A stretch of 64,000 bases of DNA from JAVJSD01 sp040219575 (GCA_040219575.1 JAVJSD010000116.1:1-64000); one strand, 5' to 3'. Shown: positions 1 to 9,956, counted from the stretch's first letter. Numbers and translations: made by a program. Notes: generated by a model not told the origin, from the sequence alone.

Positions 1-85
<85 letters not shown>

Positions 86-122
86 CCGCTCGCCAACCGT
101 TTACGCTGGAGTGATCAGCAGC

Positions 123-1802
123 TCAGAGTTGGGCCACGGGCATTTCGGCGGCGACTTCCTCTTGCTCGTCGGCCTGATAGGCGTTTTCCTGCCACCAGGC
201 TTCGGCCCGCTCGCGGGTCCAGCGGCCGGCGTCCTGGCAGTCGTCGAGCGCCGCCGCCAGCGCGACGGCGGTGGGGAACCGCTCTTCGGGATCCTTGGCG
301 AGGCACCGCATCACGACCTGCTCCAGGTCCTCCGGCAAGTCGTCGCGATGACTCGACGGCGGCGCCGGCTTCTCGTGGGCGTGCGCGATCAGCACCTTGA
401 GCGGCTTCTCATTTTCGAACGGAGGCCGGCCGGTGAGCAGGAAATAAGCCACGGCGCCCAGCGCGTAGATGTCGCTGCGGGCGTCGATCTGGGCCTCGTC
501 GGTGGCTTGCTCGGGCGACATGAACAGCGGCGAACCGGTGATGAATCCCTCCTGCGTGATCTGCGGTCCCTGCGCGTCGGACAGCGGCTTGGCCAGTCCG
601 AAGTCGAGCAGCTTGGCCACGTCGTACACGCCGCCGCGGCGGGCCGCGAAGATGTTGGCCGGCTTGATGTCGCGATGCAGCAGCCCCGCGTCGTGGGCCT
701 CGTGCAGCGCGTCGCAGGTTTGGGTGAGCAGATGAATCACGCGCTCCGGCGGCAGCGGACCGAACCGTTGCACAAGCTCCTGCAGATTCATGCCGGGCAG
801 ATATTCCATCACGTAGTAGAAGGTGCCGTCCTTGGTGCGGCCGTAGTCGTAGATGTCGATGCTGTTCCAATGCGACAACCCGGCGATGGTCTCCACTTCG
901 CGCTCGAAGCGGGCCAGGGTCTTGGGATCGCCGGCTTTCTCGGGTCGGATGACCTTGATCGCGCAGGGCCGCTTCATCAGTTGATGTTCGCCCAGATAGA
1001 CCTCGCCCATGCCGCCGGCGCCGATCAGGTGCCGCAATTTGTACTGCCCGAGCTGTTTGGCCAGGAAGGCCTCGTTGCGGAGCGAATTGATGGTGTGCAC
1101 GCCGACGACCGCCGCCATGCCGCCGACGCTGAGGATCAGCACCAGATGCATGTGGAAATCGAAGTTCGTCGCCAGCTTGGTTCGGCAGAGCGGATGGAAA
1201 GCCGTGATCAGCACGTCCAGTAGGACCGGCATGGCGGCGAAGATGCCCACGACAATCGCCGCCCGCCGCCAGGTGTTGGGGATGAACAGGGCGTAGGTGA
1301 AGATCAGCAGCAACCAGGGAGGCGAGATGGCCGGCAGGTAGGGGGCCGTCGCGTCCACCGAACGCGACACCATCGCCGCCTGGTTGAGGGCGAAGAAGAC
1401 CGCCGGCAGGCCGAAGATGACCAGTTCGTACATCCGCAACGAACGCGTGCACAGCCCGCACTTGCGCGTCAGCGATGCGGCCACGCCCCCCAGCAACAGC
1501 GTGACGGCGGCGTGCAGCCCCAGCACGCTGTAGTCGAGCGGCGCCGTCAGTTGCGGCAGCCACAGCAGGTGCCACAGCAGGAAGACGGCCAGACCGCCGA
1601 AAATCAAGTACGCCGCCACGCGCAGCCGACTGCGCAGCAGGCATTGCGTCTCGTACGTCGCCTCGGGACCGCTCCCTTCGACGAGGTACATCGCCGGCCG
1701 GGCGGTCGCGATTTCGTACGAGGCGCCGAAGGGCGCATCGAGGGTGGGGTCGGTGGGCCCTAACGCGTTGGGGGGGGACTCCCGCTCCATGGAAGCGTAC
1801 AT
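123..1802 (-). CDS. Membrane-anchored serine/threonine protein kinase (Hanks type)
   Basis: A 559-residue protein. The N-terminal half has about six hydrophobic segments (roughly residues 60-82, 90-112, 124-145, 161-178, 181-203 and 215-240). A cytoplasmic Hanks-type kinase domain follows from about 253 to 520. Visible kinase motifs are the glycine loop GAGGMGEVYLG, the ATP-binding lysine in CAIKVIRP, catalytic HRDIKPAN, metal-binding DFGLAKP and the SPEQA activation-segment motif. All catalytic residues are present, so it should be active. The arrangement is membrane module first and kinase last, with no C-terminal sensor domain. Such kinases are expanded in Planctomycetes and their targets are rarely known. 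The gene is monocistronic. A second in-frame ATG four codons in could be the start. Confidence 0.93.
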   Translation of the reverse strand: MYASMERESPPNALGPTDPTLDAPFGASYEIATARPAMYLVEGSGPEATYETQCLLRSRLRVAAYLIFGGLAVFLLWHLLWLPQLTAPLDYSVLGLHAAVTLLLGGVAASLTRKCGLCTRSLRMYELVIFGLPAVFFALNQAAMVSRSVDATAPYLPAISPPWLLLIFTYALFIPNTWRRAAIVVGIFAAMPVLLDVLITAFHPLCRTKLATNFDFHMHLVLILSVGGMAAVVGVHTINSLRNEAFLAKQLGQYKLRHLIGAGGMGEVYLGEHQLMKRPCAIKVIRPEKAGDPKTLARFEREVETIAGLSHWNSIDIYDYGRTKDGTFYYVMEYLPGMNLQELVQRFGPLPPERVIHLLTQTCDALHEAHDAGLLHRDIKPANIFAARRGGVYDVAKLLDFGLAKPLSDAQGPQITQEGFITGSPLFMSPEQATDEAQIDARSDIYALGAVAYFLLTGRPPFENEKPLKVLIAHAHEKPAPPSSHRDDLPEDLEQVVMRCLAKDPEERFPTAVALAAALDDCQDAGRWTRERAEAWWQENAYQADEQEEVAAEMPVAQL

Positions 1803-2072
1803 CTCTCTCGTGACAACCTTGTCGGACGGCCACGCGCCGTCGGCGACCGTGCCATCATATCCGGTTCGATGCCGGGAGGCGAATGTTGGTCACAGCCGGC
1901 GAAAAAATCGCTCCGCCGCTCGTCCTGACGGTTCAACGTCGGACTGGGCGCCTCCCTTGCTGGCGCTGCTGGCTCGCCGACTCCTCCCGAGCCCGCCGAC
2001 TCCTCCCGAACTCGTTATGCCGGTAAGGGAGGCCGGAATCGTCGGCGGGACGATCGTGTCCGCCGGCGGCGC

Positions 2073-2273
2073 TTACGAAACCCCGCGGATCGTCAGCAGG
2101 TTCTGCTGGCGACGGCGATTGGCCAGGTGCTGGTGCTGTTCGACCAGATCCTGCAGGTCTTCCGCCAGTTCGAAGCTGAGTTCAAAGAAGGCCTGCATAT
2201 CGACCGCGATTCGGCCCAGGCCGTCGTCGTGCGTCAGGACCAGTTCCAGGGTGGGGGTGGTGTGCTCGGGCAT
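2073..2273 (-). CDS. Small conserved-looking hypothetical protein
   Basis: A 66-residue protein if it starts at the second ATG; an upstream ATG at 2306 would add 11 residues. The middle is acidic and probably helical (FELSFELAEDLQDLVEQ), followed by an arginine-rich stretch (ANRRRQQ). There is no signal peptide or membrane segment. I do not assign a function. It lies alone between the kinase and the methyltransferase. Confidence 0.55.
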   Translation of the reverse strand: MPEHTTPTLELVLTHDDGLGRIAVDMQAFFELSFELAEDLQDLVEQHQHLANRRRQQNLLTIRGVS

Positions 2274-2512
2274 GTCGTCGACTCCTGCATGCGGATGCGC
2301 CGACATTCCCTGCGGCTTCTATGCGCCTGTCCCTGAGACGCCTGATTGGATAAGCGAGTCAAGCTCTTCGCTTTGGATGAGTCGGGCTTCGCCGTGCGAC
2401 GCCGCACTTTGCGAATCGACTACCCTCTAGACGCTTCCAGCGAGAAAAAGGTTCAAATGCAACACGAGAATTCCGCACGACACTTAGGGCGCTGCCCAAC
2501 CTGGGAATTTGC

Positions 2513-2536
2513 GTAGCAGAAGTCGTGAGACTTCTG
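2513..2536 (+). repeat. REP-like palindrome, GTGA-loop type
   Basis: A 24-base unit: GTAGC, then stem AGAAGTC, loop GTGA, stem GACTTCT, final G. The stem is a perfect 7-bp inverted repeat. It lies 4 bases past the stop codon of the methyltransferase gene. Confidence 0.8.
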
Positions 2537-2540
2537 GATG

Positions 2541-3338
2541 TCAAGCAACCATCCGCACCCAACCATCGGGATCGACCGCCCGGTGGGGCACGCGGGCTCG
2601 GAGCAGCTTGTAGAACAACCGCGGAAGGCCGCGGGGAACACGACTGCCGCCGTGGTAGCGCACCAGCGGCGCCAGCAAACGATACAACCGGTTCTTCGAC
2701 TTGCGATGGACGATCGTATGGATCGGGTCGCTGCGGTACTGGGCCCAGCCGATCGATCCGCACACGCCGGCGCAGCCGAAATGCGGCGACTTCAGCACAT
2801 GCTCCATGAATCCGCGAATGCGCTCTCCCGAGGCGTTGAGCACGTCGTGCATGGCGATGATGCCGCCGTCGCCCAGCGAAGGGGAAAACGACTGGATGTC
2901 GCCCCGGACCACGTCGTAGTTCTCCGCGCCGTCGAGCCACAACAGCCGCAGCCGGCCTTGCCACTTTGGCGCAAAATCCTGCGAATAGCACTGGTGAACT
3001 TCCACGCAATCGGCCACGCCGGCGCGCTTCAGGTTGGCGTCGAGCTGCGCGCGCGCCGATTGCCGACTGTTACGGCCGCGGCCCATGGGGCCGTCGTCGG
3101 GCAAGGGGTCGACGGTCACCAGTCGCGCGCCGCCGGCAAGCTTGGCGGCTTTGGCCAATACGATGGTCGACTTGCCGCGATAGGCGCCGATTTCGAGGAT
3201 GTCGCCGTCGCAGGTGGGACAGGCGGCCAACAGCGTGAGGAAGGCGATTTCGCGCTCCGTCAACCAACCGTCAACGCCTTCCAGCGCGCGGTGAATCTCG
3301 TCGAGTTGCGCGGAATACTTCGCGGGAACGTCGGACAT
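2541..3338 (-). CDS. Class I SAM-dependent methyltransferase
   Basis: About 265 residues from the ATG at 3338; the frame stays open 35 codons further upstream, but that extension is basic and low in complexity. The SAM-binding glycine loop is in ILEIGAYRGKST (about residue 47), followed by an acidic beta-2 end (LVTVDPLPDDG) and a later LLWLDGAENYD strand. The layout matches the Methyltransf_24/CmcI-like group that often modifies small molecules or glycans. The substrate is unknown. The C-terminus is basic. No operon partner is visible. Confidence 0.85.
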   Translation of the reverse strand: MSDVPAKYSAQLDEIHRALEGVDGWLTEREIAFLTLLAACPTCDGDILEIGAYRGKSTIVLAKAAKLAGGARLVTVDPLPDDGPMGRGRNSRQSARAQLDANLKRAGVADCVEVHQCYSQDFAPKWQGRLRLLWLDGAENYDVVRGDIQSFSPSLGDGGIIAMHDVLNASGERIRGFMEHVLKSPHFGCAGVCGSIGWAQYRSDPIHTIVHRKSKNRLYRLLAPLVRYHGGSRVPRGLPRLFYKLLRARVPHRAVDPDGWVRMVA

Positions 3339-3632
3339 TGCAGGGCCGGGTGTGCTTCGAATACTCGCGGGGGCGATCGTGCGGCGGCGGCGGTACGCAC
3401 GCTGCACGAAACTGGGGGCGTCACTGATACCGAAACCGCGCATTTGTCACAAGGCGAAATCAACTCCGCACGCTAGCAGCGCATCTGCTGGCGCGGCGGG
3501 AATCCGGGGGTAGAATCACCCATTGAACATAAGGTATCGACAAAAACTGAATCTTTGCCCAGTTTTCCAAGGTAAGAATGCACGGCGTAACATTCCCCAT
3601 TCTCCTACGCCGTCAGGCAGGGGAGAAACTAC

Positions 3633-3689
3633 GTAGCAGAAGTCGTGAGACTTCTGAAACACTATGTAGCAGAAGTCGTGAGACTTCTG
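3633..3689 (+). repeat. Two REP-like palindromes in direct orientation
   Basis: Two 24-base units at 3633-3656 and 3666-3689 are identical to each other and to the copy at 2513. Each has GTAGC, stem AGAAGTC, loop GTGA and stem GACTTCT. Nine bases separate them. Confidence 0.85.
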
Positions 3690-3717
3690 AAGGACTTCGG
3701 TACAACGACGGCACTTC

Positions 3718-3741
3718 CAGAAGCCTCACGACTTCTGCTAC
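3718..3741 (-). repeat. REP-like palindrome, inverted orientation
   Basis: Read on the minus strand this is the same 24-base unit with one mismatch in the second stem arm. With the unit at 3666-3689 it forms an inverted pair, as in a BIME. Confidence 0.8.
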
Positions 3742-3862
3742 GAATTCCCGAGTGCGGCACAAAGCGCGCGGCTCGCGTGTGTTTTCAACCGTGCGGTGAT
3801 CGAACATGAATCGATGTGGATCCAACCTGGAATATCCAGTGCTGACTAACGGAGGTATCAAC

Positions 3863-5842
3863 GTGCGCAGTTGCTTGGTGGTTGTTGGCTGTTCGCTGCT
3901 GAGCGTCGTCGGTCTCGGCGCGCAGGCGCCGCTGCTCGCCGCGGAAACGGCGGAATATCCGACGGGCGCGCTGCCCACCTCCGACGGCGCGCAGCGCGAT
4001 CTGGCGGAACTGCGCGGCGCGAAGGCGACCGTGCTGGTTTTCACTTCGGTCGATTGTCCGATATCGCGCGGCTACACGACCGAACTGAATCGCTTGTCCG
4101 GCGAGTACGCCGACCGAGGCGTGCGCGTGATCGCGCTGAATCCCAACGTCGGCCAGAGCCTGCGAGAGATGGAGACGCATCGCCGCGAGTTCGACTTCAA
4201 GTTCCCGCTGCTCAAGGACCCTGCCGCGCGAATCGCCCGCGCGTTGGATGTGAAGGTTTGTCCGGAGGTCTGCCTGTTCGACGGCGACGGCAGGCTCCGC
4301 TACCAGGGGCGCATCGATGATCGCTACATCCGCCGCGGCGCATCCGCCGTCGAGGCCACCTCGCCCGACCTGGAGAACGCCCTGCGCGACGTGCTGGCGG
4401 GCAAGCCGGTTCGCTTGGCCCGGACGAAAGCGCTTGGATGTCCGGTTGACTTCCCGTCGCAGCGCGACGCGGAAAAAGGCAAAACCTACGAGGTCGATTA
4501 CAGCCGCCACGTGTCACGCATCCTGCAGCAGCATTGTCAGGAGTGCCATCGCCAGGGCGGCATCGGGCCATTCGAACTGAGCGATTACCAGCAGGCGCTC
4601 ACCTGGGCCGACGATATCCGCACTTTCACGGCCCAGCGCAGCATGCCGCCCTGGATGGCGGAGTCCGGTTTCGGCGATTTCGCCAACCCGCGCACCATGC
4701 CGCAGGAAGATATCGACACGATCGCCAAGTGGGTGGAACTTGGTTGTCCCGAGGGCGATCCCCAGCGACTGCCGCCGCCGCGCGAATTCCGCGACGGTTG
4801 GCGGCTTGGCGAGCCCGACCTGGTGCTCGAGCCGACGGAGACGTACACCGTATCGGCCGACGGCGCCGACGAGTATCGCTGCTTCGTCGTGCCCACCGAT
4901 TTCGACAAGGATCAATTCGTCGTCGCGCTCGAGGTGCTGCCCGGCAACGCCAGCGTGGTGCATCACGTGATCGTGTTCCTCGACCAGAAAGGCGAGGCGG
5001 CGAAGTTGGCGAAGGAGGATCCCCGGCCCGGCTACGCCACCTCCGGCGGCTTCCCCGGTTTCGTACCCGACGGCAACCTCGGCGGATGGGCGCCGGGCAA
5101 CACGCCCAATCGGCTGCCCAGCGGGATGGCCCGCATCCTGCCCAAGGGAGCCGACGTCGTGATGCAGGTCCACTACCACAAGACCGGCAAGGTCGAACAG
5201 GATCGCACGCGGATCGGACTGTACTTCGCCCGCGAGCCGGTCAACCGCGGCGTGCACGCCTTGGCGGTGCTGCCGCCCGACGGGCCGTTGGGCGGCATGC
5301 GGATTCCCGCCGGCGCCGACAATCACGAGGTGAAGACGTCGCTGGTGATGCCGATCGACATGATCGGCCTGGCGATCACGCCGCACATGCACCTGCTGGG
5401 CAAGGACATGAAAGTCACCGCCACGCTGCCCGACGGCAAGGTGCGGCCGCTGGTGTGGGTCCGCGACTGGGACTTCAACTGGCAGGAGAGCTACGAGTTC
5501 TCGGAACCGATCGATCTGCCGCGCGGCACGCGGATCGACCTGACGGCGCACTTCGACAACTCCGAGAAGAACGCCTACAACCCCCACCGGCCGCCGCAAC
5601 TGGTCACCTGGGGCGAGGAGACGACCGATGAAATGTGCATCGCCTTCCTGCAGGTCGCCCCGAAAAAGAAGGCCGCCAGCCAAGACGACGTCCGCTTCCC
5701 CACGCCGCTGCAGCGTCTGCAATTCATCCTGGAAGCCCGCCGCCTCTCGGGCGACAACACGCCGCTGTTGCAGAACAAATGGCTCAAAGCCCTGCTGCAA
5801 AGCGCCGGCGGCGGCGAGTCGAAAGAACCAAGCGACAAGTAG
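3863..5842 (+). CDS. Exported redoxin / haem c / copper type II monooxygenase-like fusion
   Basis: I choose the GTG at 3863 because GGAGGT lies six bases upstream and a signal peptide starts right there; a longer frame opens at 3806. The protein has 659 residues. Domains in order: signal peptide (1 to about 27); a thioredoxin-fold redoxin domain (about 35-185) with SVDCP as the likely redox cysteine site; one haem-c motif, CQECH (about 225-229); then a C-terminal half (about 330-620) like the copper type II ascorbate-dependent monooxygenases (PHM/DBH superfamily), with HHVIVF, HYH and HMHLLGKDM as candidate copper ligands. The family suggests periplasmic oxidation of an unknown substrate with electrons passed through the haem and thiol domains. 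The substrate and overall reaction are inference. Confidence 0.85.
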   Translation: MRSCLVVVGCSLLSVVGLGAQAPLLAAETAEYPTGALPTSDGAQRDLAELRGAKATVLVFTSVDCPISRGYTTELNRLSGEYADRGVRVIALNPNVGQSLREMETHRREFDFKFPLLKDPAARIARALDVKVCPEVCLFDGDGRLRYQGRIDDRYIRRGASAVEATSPDLENALRDVLAGKPVRLARTKALGCPVDFPSQRDAEKGKTYEVDYSRHVSRILQQHCQECHRQGGIGPFELSDYQQALTWADDIRTFTAQRSMPPWMAESGFGDFANPRTMPQEDIDTIAKWVELGCPEGDPQRLPPPREFRDGWRLGEPDLVLEPTETYTVSADGADEYRCFVVPTDFDKDQFVVALEVLPGNASVVHHVIVFLDQKGEAAKLAKEDPRPGYATSGGFPGFVPDGNLGGWAPGNTPNRLPSGMARILPKGADVVMQVHYHKTGKVEQDRTRIGLYFAREPVNRGVHALAVLPPDGPLGGMRIPAGADNHEVKTSLVMPIDMIGLAITPHMHLLGKDMKVTATLPDGKVRPLVWVRDWDFNWQESYEFSEPIDLPRGTRIDLTAHFDNSEKNAYNPHRPPQLVTWGEETTDEMCIAFLQVAPKKKAASQDDVRFPTPLQRLQFILEARRLSGDNTPLLQNKWLKALLQSAGGGESKEPSDK

Positions 5843-6184
5843 TTTTGGCGATTGAAATCCTCCATGAGCCGCGGAGTTGATCTCCGCGCAGGGGGCCGTT
5901 GCGACGCTACGTGTCGTTCAAACTAGTGCATCGAAAGACGTCATGATGCCGAGAGCCGTAGCGGAAGTCGCCAGACTTCCGAGAATTCGCTCTCACTCGG
6001 AAGTCTGGCGACGTCTGGCGACTTCCGCTACGGGTTTCCAGACAATGCCAGCTAGTTAAATTCAACTTGACGGTCCCCTAGCCCACGACAACAAGTCGCC
6101 GTCGCTTGATGTTCTCCCGTCGACAGTCGACAATTGAATCTTGCCTGCGAGGGCTCGAATTCTCGTTGTCGGAGATCTAGGCGG
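5843..6184. other. Intergenic region with a REP inverted pair
   Basis: This 342-base spacer lies between two genes on the same strand. It holds a REP-like inverted pair at 5958-6031 and the upstream region of the DUF1592-type gene. No gene was seen. Confidence 0.6.
5958..6031. repeat. REP-like inverted pair (BIME-like), GCCA-loop type
   Basis: The forward unit 5958-5981 has GTAGC, stem GGAAGTC, loop GCCA, stem GACTTCC. The inverted unit 5998-6031 ends in GCTAC and contains an exact 10-base tandem duplication of the hairpin core (GTCTGGCGAC twice), making it 34 bases long. The units are 16 bases apart. Confidence 0.85.
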
Positions 6185-8602
6185 ATGCGAACGTATGGGA
6201 TCGTGAACCGATCGGCCGCGCTGTTGCTCTGGGGGCTGTTCGTCGCCGCGCCGTCGGCGCAAGCCGCCGAAGAGCTTCCTGGCGACAAACCAGTCCGCGA
6301 ATTCCTCGCGCGACACTGCCTCGAATGTCATCGCGGTGAGAAAGCCGAGGGCCAGCTGCGGCTCGACGAGCTTTCGTTCGACCTGTCGTCGAAGGCCGAC
6401 CGCGACCGCTGGTCGTCGATTCTGAAGCGAGTTTCCGCCGGCGAAATGCCGCCCGAGGAGAAACCTCGCCCGGCGAAAGAAGACATCGCCGCGCTCACCG
6501 GTTGGATCGACGCCCGACTCGCGGCGGAGGCCGCGCGTCAGCGCGCCGCCCAAGGCCGCGTCGTCATGCGGCGGCTGAATCGCAACGAGTATCAAAACAC
6601 GCTCTGCGATCTGCTCGGCATCGAACTCGAACTGCAGAAGCTGTTGCCCGAGGACGCCACGGCCGACGGCTTCGACAACGTGGGCGAGGCGATGCACACG
6701 TCGTCGTTTTTGATGGACCGCTACCTGGAAGCGGCCGACATGGCGCTCGACATGGCCATCGCCAACGGGCCGCGCCCGACGCTGGTGCAAAAGCGATTCC
6801 TGATGCGCGATCAGCGGCAGGTCGTCAACGCCACGCAAAGCGTCTACCTGCCCGTCGGGGAGTCGTTGGTGCTGTTCAGTTCGTCGCCCTGGACGGCGAT
6901 CAACATCGTCGGCTTCTACCCGGCGGACCGCGGCCATTACCGCGTTCGCCTCTCCGGCCGGGCGTACCAAAGCGACGGCGAGCCGGTCAGCCTGCGGATC
7001 GAGGCCGGGCCGATGAGCCGAGGGAAGAAAAACCATCTCGTCGGCTACTTCGCCTTTCCCGCCGAACAGTCGAAGGTGATTGAATTCACCGACCACTTCG
7101 AAGCCCGCGATTCGATCCGACTGGAGCCGTACGGTCTGGCCGGGGCCAAAACCGTCGACGACGTCGGCGCCGAAGAGTACGACGGTCCGGGCCTGGTGAT
7201 CGACTGGCTGGACGTGGAGGGCCCGCTGTACGACGCCTGGCCGCCGGAGAGCCATCGCCGCATCTTCGGCGATCTGCCGCAGAAGCCGGCGCCGATCTAC
7301 AACCAAAGCAATCGCGTCGAAGTCGTCTCGCAAGACCCGCTGGTCGACGCCGAGCGCATCCTCCGCAACTTCGCCCGCCGCGCGTATCGCCGCCCGGCGA
7401 CGGACGACGATCTCGCGCCGCTGATGGACATCGTCCGCGAGCGTCTGGCCGCTGACTATTCGTTCGAGCAGGCGGTCCGCGTTGGACTGAAAGCGGTGCT
7501 GGTCTCGCCCGACTTCTTGTTTCTCCGTGAGAAGCCCGGCCGCCTCGACGACTTCGCCCTGGCCAGCCGGCTGTCGTACTTCCTGTGGAGCACCTTGCCC
7601 GACGCCGAGTTGCTGGAAATTGCTGAACAAGGCAAGCTGCGCGAACCCGCCGTGCTGCGCAGGCAGGTGGAGCGGATGCTGGCCGACGATCGCGCCTCGG
7701 CCTTCACCGAGAATTTCGTCGATCAATGGCTCGAGCTGCGCGACATCGACTTCACCGAGCCCGACCGGCGGCTCTATCCGGAGTTCGACGACGCGCTCAA
7801 GGCGGCGATGGTCGAGGAAGCCCGCCGCTTCTTCGAGGAACTGCTCAAGCACGATCTCAGCGTGGCGAATTTCGTCGACTCCGACTTCACGATTCTCAAC
7901 GGCCGCCTGGCCGAGCACTACGGCATCTCCGGCGTGGCCGGACACGAATTCCGCCGCGTCGCCTTGCCGGCCGATTCGCACCGCGGCGGCGTGATGACGA
8001 TGGCCGGCGTGCTGAAGGTGACCGCCAACGGCACCACCACCTCGCCGGTGGTCCGCGGCGCGTGGGTGCTGGAGAACCTGCTGGGCGCCCCGCCCGAACC
8101 GCCGCCCGCCGGCGTTCCCGCGGTCGAGCCCGACATCCGCGGCGCGGTCACCATTCGCGAGCAGTTGGCCAAGCATCGCCAGATCGGCGCCTGCGCCGCC
8201 TGCCACAAGAAGATCGATCCGCCCGGTTTCGCGCTGGAGAGTTTCGACGTGATCGGCGGCTGGCGGGAGCACTACCGTGCGCTGGGACGTGGCGAACCGA
8301 TCGTCAAGCGCGGCGAGCGGATGCGCTACCTGCGCGGACCGGCGGTCGATCCCGCCGACTCACTCGCCGACGGCCGCGCGTTTCAGAATATCGACGAGCT
8401 CAAGCAACTGCTGCTGGAGGATAAGGAGCAATTCGCCGGGGCCCTCGCGGCGAAGCTGCTCACCTACGGCGCCGGCGGAGCGCCGGGGATCGAAGACCGC
8501 GGCGAAATCGGAAAGATCGTCGCCGCCTGCCGCGACAGCGACTACGGCCTGCGTTCGCTGGTGCACGCCATCGTGCAGAGCCCGCTGTTTCAAAACAAGT
8601 AA
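6185..8602 (+). CDS. Exported cytochrome-type protein with DUF1587/1595/1592/1588/1585 domains
   Basis: 805 residues from the ATG at 6185, which has a purine-rich GGAGAT upstream and starts a clear signal peptide ending near AQAAEE. A haem-binding CLECH motif (about 45-49) lies in an N-terminal cytochrome-c-like domain. The planctomycete DUF1587, DUF1595, DUF1592, DUF1588 and DUF1585 modules follow. A second CxxCH (CAACHKKIDPPGFALE, about 670) is the hallmark of the DUF1588 region. Such proteins are abundant in Planctomycetes, are always beside a DUF1552 protein, and have no settled function; a role in extracellular electron transfer or polymer breakdown is conjecture. The DUF1552 gene follows after 26 bases, so the two form an operon. 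Confidence 0.93.
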   Translation: MRTYGIVNRSAALLLWGLFVAAPSAQAAEELPGDKPVREFLARHCLECHRGEKAEGQLRLDELSFDLSSKADRDRWSSILKRVSAGEMPPEEKPRPAKEDIAALTGWIDARLAAEAARQRAAQGRVVMRRLNRNEYQNTLCDLLGIELELQKLLPEDATADGFDNVGEAMHTSSFLMDRYLEAADMALDMAIANGPRPTLVQKRFLMRDQRQVVNATQSVYLPVGESLVLFSSSPWTAINIVGFYPADRGHYRVRLSGRAYQSDGEPVSLRIEAGPMSRGKKNHLVGYFAFPAEQSKVIEFTDHFEARDSIRLEPYGLAGAKTVDDVGAEEYDGPGLVIDWLDVEGPLYDAWPPESHRRIFGDLPQKPAPIYNQSNRVEVVSQDPLVDAERILRNFARRAYRRPATDDDLAPLMDIVRERLAADYSFEQAVRVGLKAVLVSPDFLFLREKPGRLDDFALASRLSYFLWSTLPDAELLEIAEQGKLREPAVLRRQVERMLADDRASAFTENFVDQWLELRDIDFTEPDRRLYPEFDDALKAAMVEEARRFFEELLKHDLSVANFVDSDFTILNGRLAEHYGISGVAGHEFRRVALPADSHRGGVMTMAGVLKVTANGTTTSPVVRGAWVLENLLGAPPEPPPAGVPAVEPDIRGAVTIREQLAKHRQIGACAACHKKIDPPGFALESFDVIGGWREHYRALGRGEPIVKRGERMRYLRGPAVDPADSLADGRAFQNIDELKQLLLEDKEQFAGALAAKLLTYGAGGAPGIEDRGEIGKIVAACRDSDYGLRSLVHAIVQSPLFQNK

Positions 8603-8628
8603 CGCTCTCTCGCGAAAAGAGAACCACC

Positions 8629-9894
8629 ATGCAATTGCATCGTCGCACCTTCCTGCGGGCCGCCGGCGTTTCGCTGGCGCTGCCGCTGTTGGACGGCATG
8701 TCGCGCCGCACTCGGGCCGGCTCGGCCGAAGACGAAGTCCCGCGGCGGATGGTCTGCATCTGCACGCCGCTCGGGCTGCACGCCCCGAACCTGTTTCCCG
8801 AGACGGCGGGCCGCGATTACGAAAGCACGCCGTATCTCGACGTGCTGAAGGATTTTCGCGACGACATGACCGTCGTCTCCGGCCTCTCGCACCCGGGCGT
8901 CGAGCAGGGGCACGATTCGATCAGCAGCTTCCTCACGGCGGCCGAGCATCCCGAGCAACGAGCGGGCTTCCGCAACACCATCTCGCTCGATCAACTGGCG
9001 GCCGACCACATCGGCATGCGCACGCGGTTCCCCAGCCTGGCGATGTCGGCCGAGGGCTTCAGCCTTTCCTGGACGCGGAGCGGCGCCTTGGTCCCCTCCG
9101 ACACCTCGCCGTCGAAGCTGTTCGCGCGGCTGTTCCTGGAAGGCAGGCCCGATGAAATGCAGGCGCAGGTTCGCCGGCTGCGCGACGGGCAAAGCATCCT
9201 CGATCGCATCGGCGAGCAGAGTCGTCGTATCGAAGCCGGCCTCGGCGCCGCCGACCGGGAGAAACTCGACGAGTACTTCAGCAGCGTCCGCGAACTTGAA
9301 CAGCGACTGGCCGTCTCCGAAGAGTGGTCGAAAAAGCCCAAACCCAAGGTCGACGCGCCGCAGCCGCGCGACGTAGAGAATCCCGCCGACCTGGTCGGCC
9401 GCACCAAGTTGATGTTCGACATCACGCACCTCGCCCTGCAGACCGACTCCACCCGGCTGATCACGATCATGCTGCTGGGCACCAGCCTTGTGCCGCCCAT
9501 CCGCGGCGTCTCCGACGGACACCACAACCTTTCGCACCACGGCCGCGATCCGAAGAAGCTGGAGCAGTTGGCGATCGTGGAGAGCGAGATGCTCGGTCAG
9601 TTCCAAGAACTTCTGGCGAAGCTGGCCCAGTCGAAGGAAGACGGCGATCGCCTGCTCGACCGCACGATGGTCTACCTGGGCAGCAACCTGGGCAACGCCA
9701 GCAGCCACTCCTGCCGCAATCTGCCGGTGCTGCTGGCGGGCGGCGGCTTCCGTCACGGCCAGCATCTGGCCTTCGATCCGGTAAGTCCTCCGCCGCTGTC
9801 GAACCTGTACGTCAGCATGCTGCAGCGGTTGGGCGTGGAGAGCGACCACTTCGGCACCAGCACCGGCACGCTCACCGGCCTGGAAGCGGTCTGA
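8629..9894 (+). CDS. Tat-exported DUF1552 protein
   Basis: 421 residues. The N-terminus carries a twin-arginine motif (HRRTFLRAAG) followed by a hydrophobic stretch, so it is probably exported folded by the Tat system, which often implies a bound cofactor or metal. The body matches the DUF1552 family, distantly related to the sulfatase/alkaline phosphatase-like DUF1501 group, with LGSNLGNASSHSC and VLLAGGGFRHGQH near the C-terminus. Together with the upstream cytochrome protein it forms the standard planctomycete DUF1592/DUF1552 pair. The molecular activity is unknown. Confidence 0.92.
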   Translation: MQLHRRTFLRAAGVSLALPLLDGMSRRTRAGSAEDEVPRRMVCICTPLGLHAPNLFPETAGRDYESTPYLDVLKDFRDDMTVVSGLSHPGVEQGHDSISSFLTAAEHPEQRAGFRNTISLDQLAADHIGMRTRFPSLAMSAEGFSLSWTRSGALVPSDTSPSKLFARLFLEGRPDEMQAQVRRLRDGQSILDRIGEQSRRIEAGLGAADREKLDEYFSSVRELEQRLAVSEEWSKKPKPKVDAPQPRDVENPADLVGRTKLMFDITHLALQTDSTRLITIMLLGTSLVPPIRGVSDGHHNLSHHGRDPKKLEQLAIVESEMLGQFQELLAKLAQSKEDGDRLLDRTMVYLGSNLGNASSHSCRNLPVLLAGGGFRHGQHLAFDPVSPPPLSNLYVSMLQRLGVESDHFGTSTGTLTGLEAV

Positions 9895-9956
9895 TTCCGC
9901 CCCAATCGCAGGAACTTGGCCTTCGTGACGATGCGAAGCCCGGGTAGCAGAACCGG

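Larger units (their letters stand above)
3339..3862. other. Intergenic region with a REP cluster
   Basis: This 524-base spacer separates the divergently transcribed methyltransferase and copper-monooxygenase genes and must carry both promoters. Its clear content is three REP-like palindromes between 3633 and 3741. I saw no other gene in it. Confidence 0.6.
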
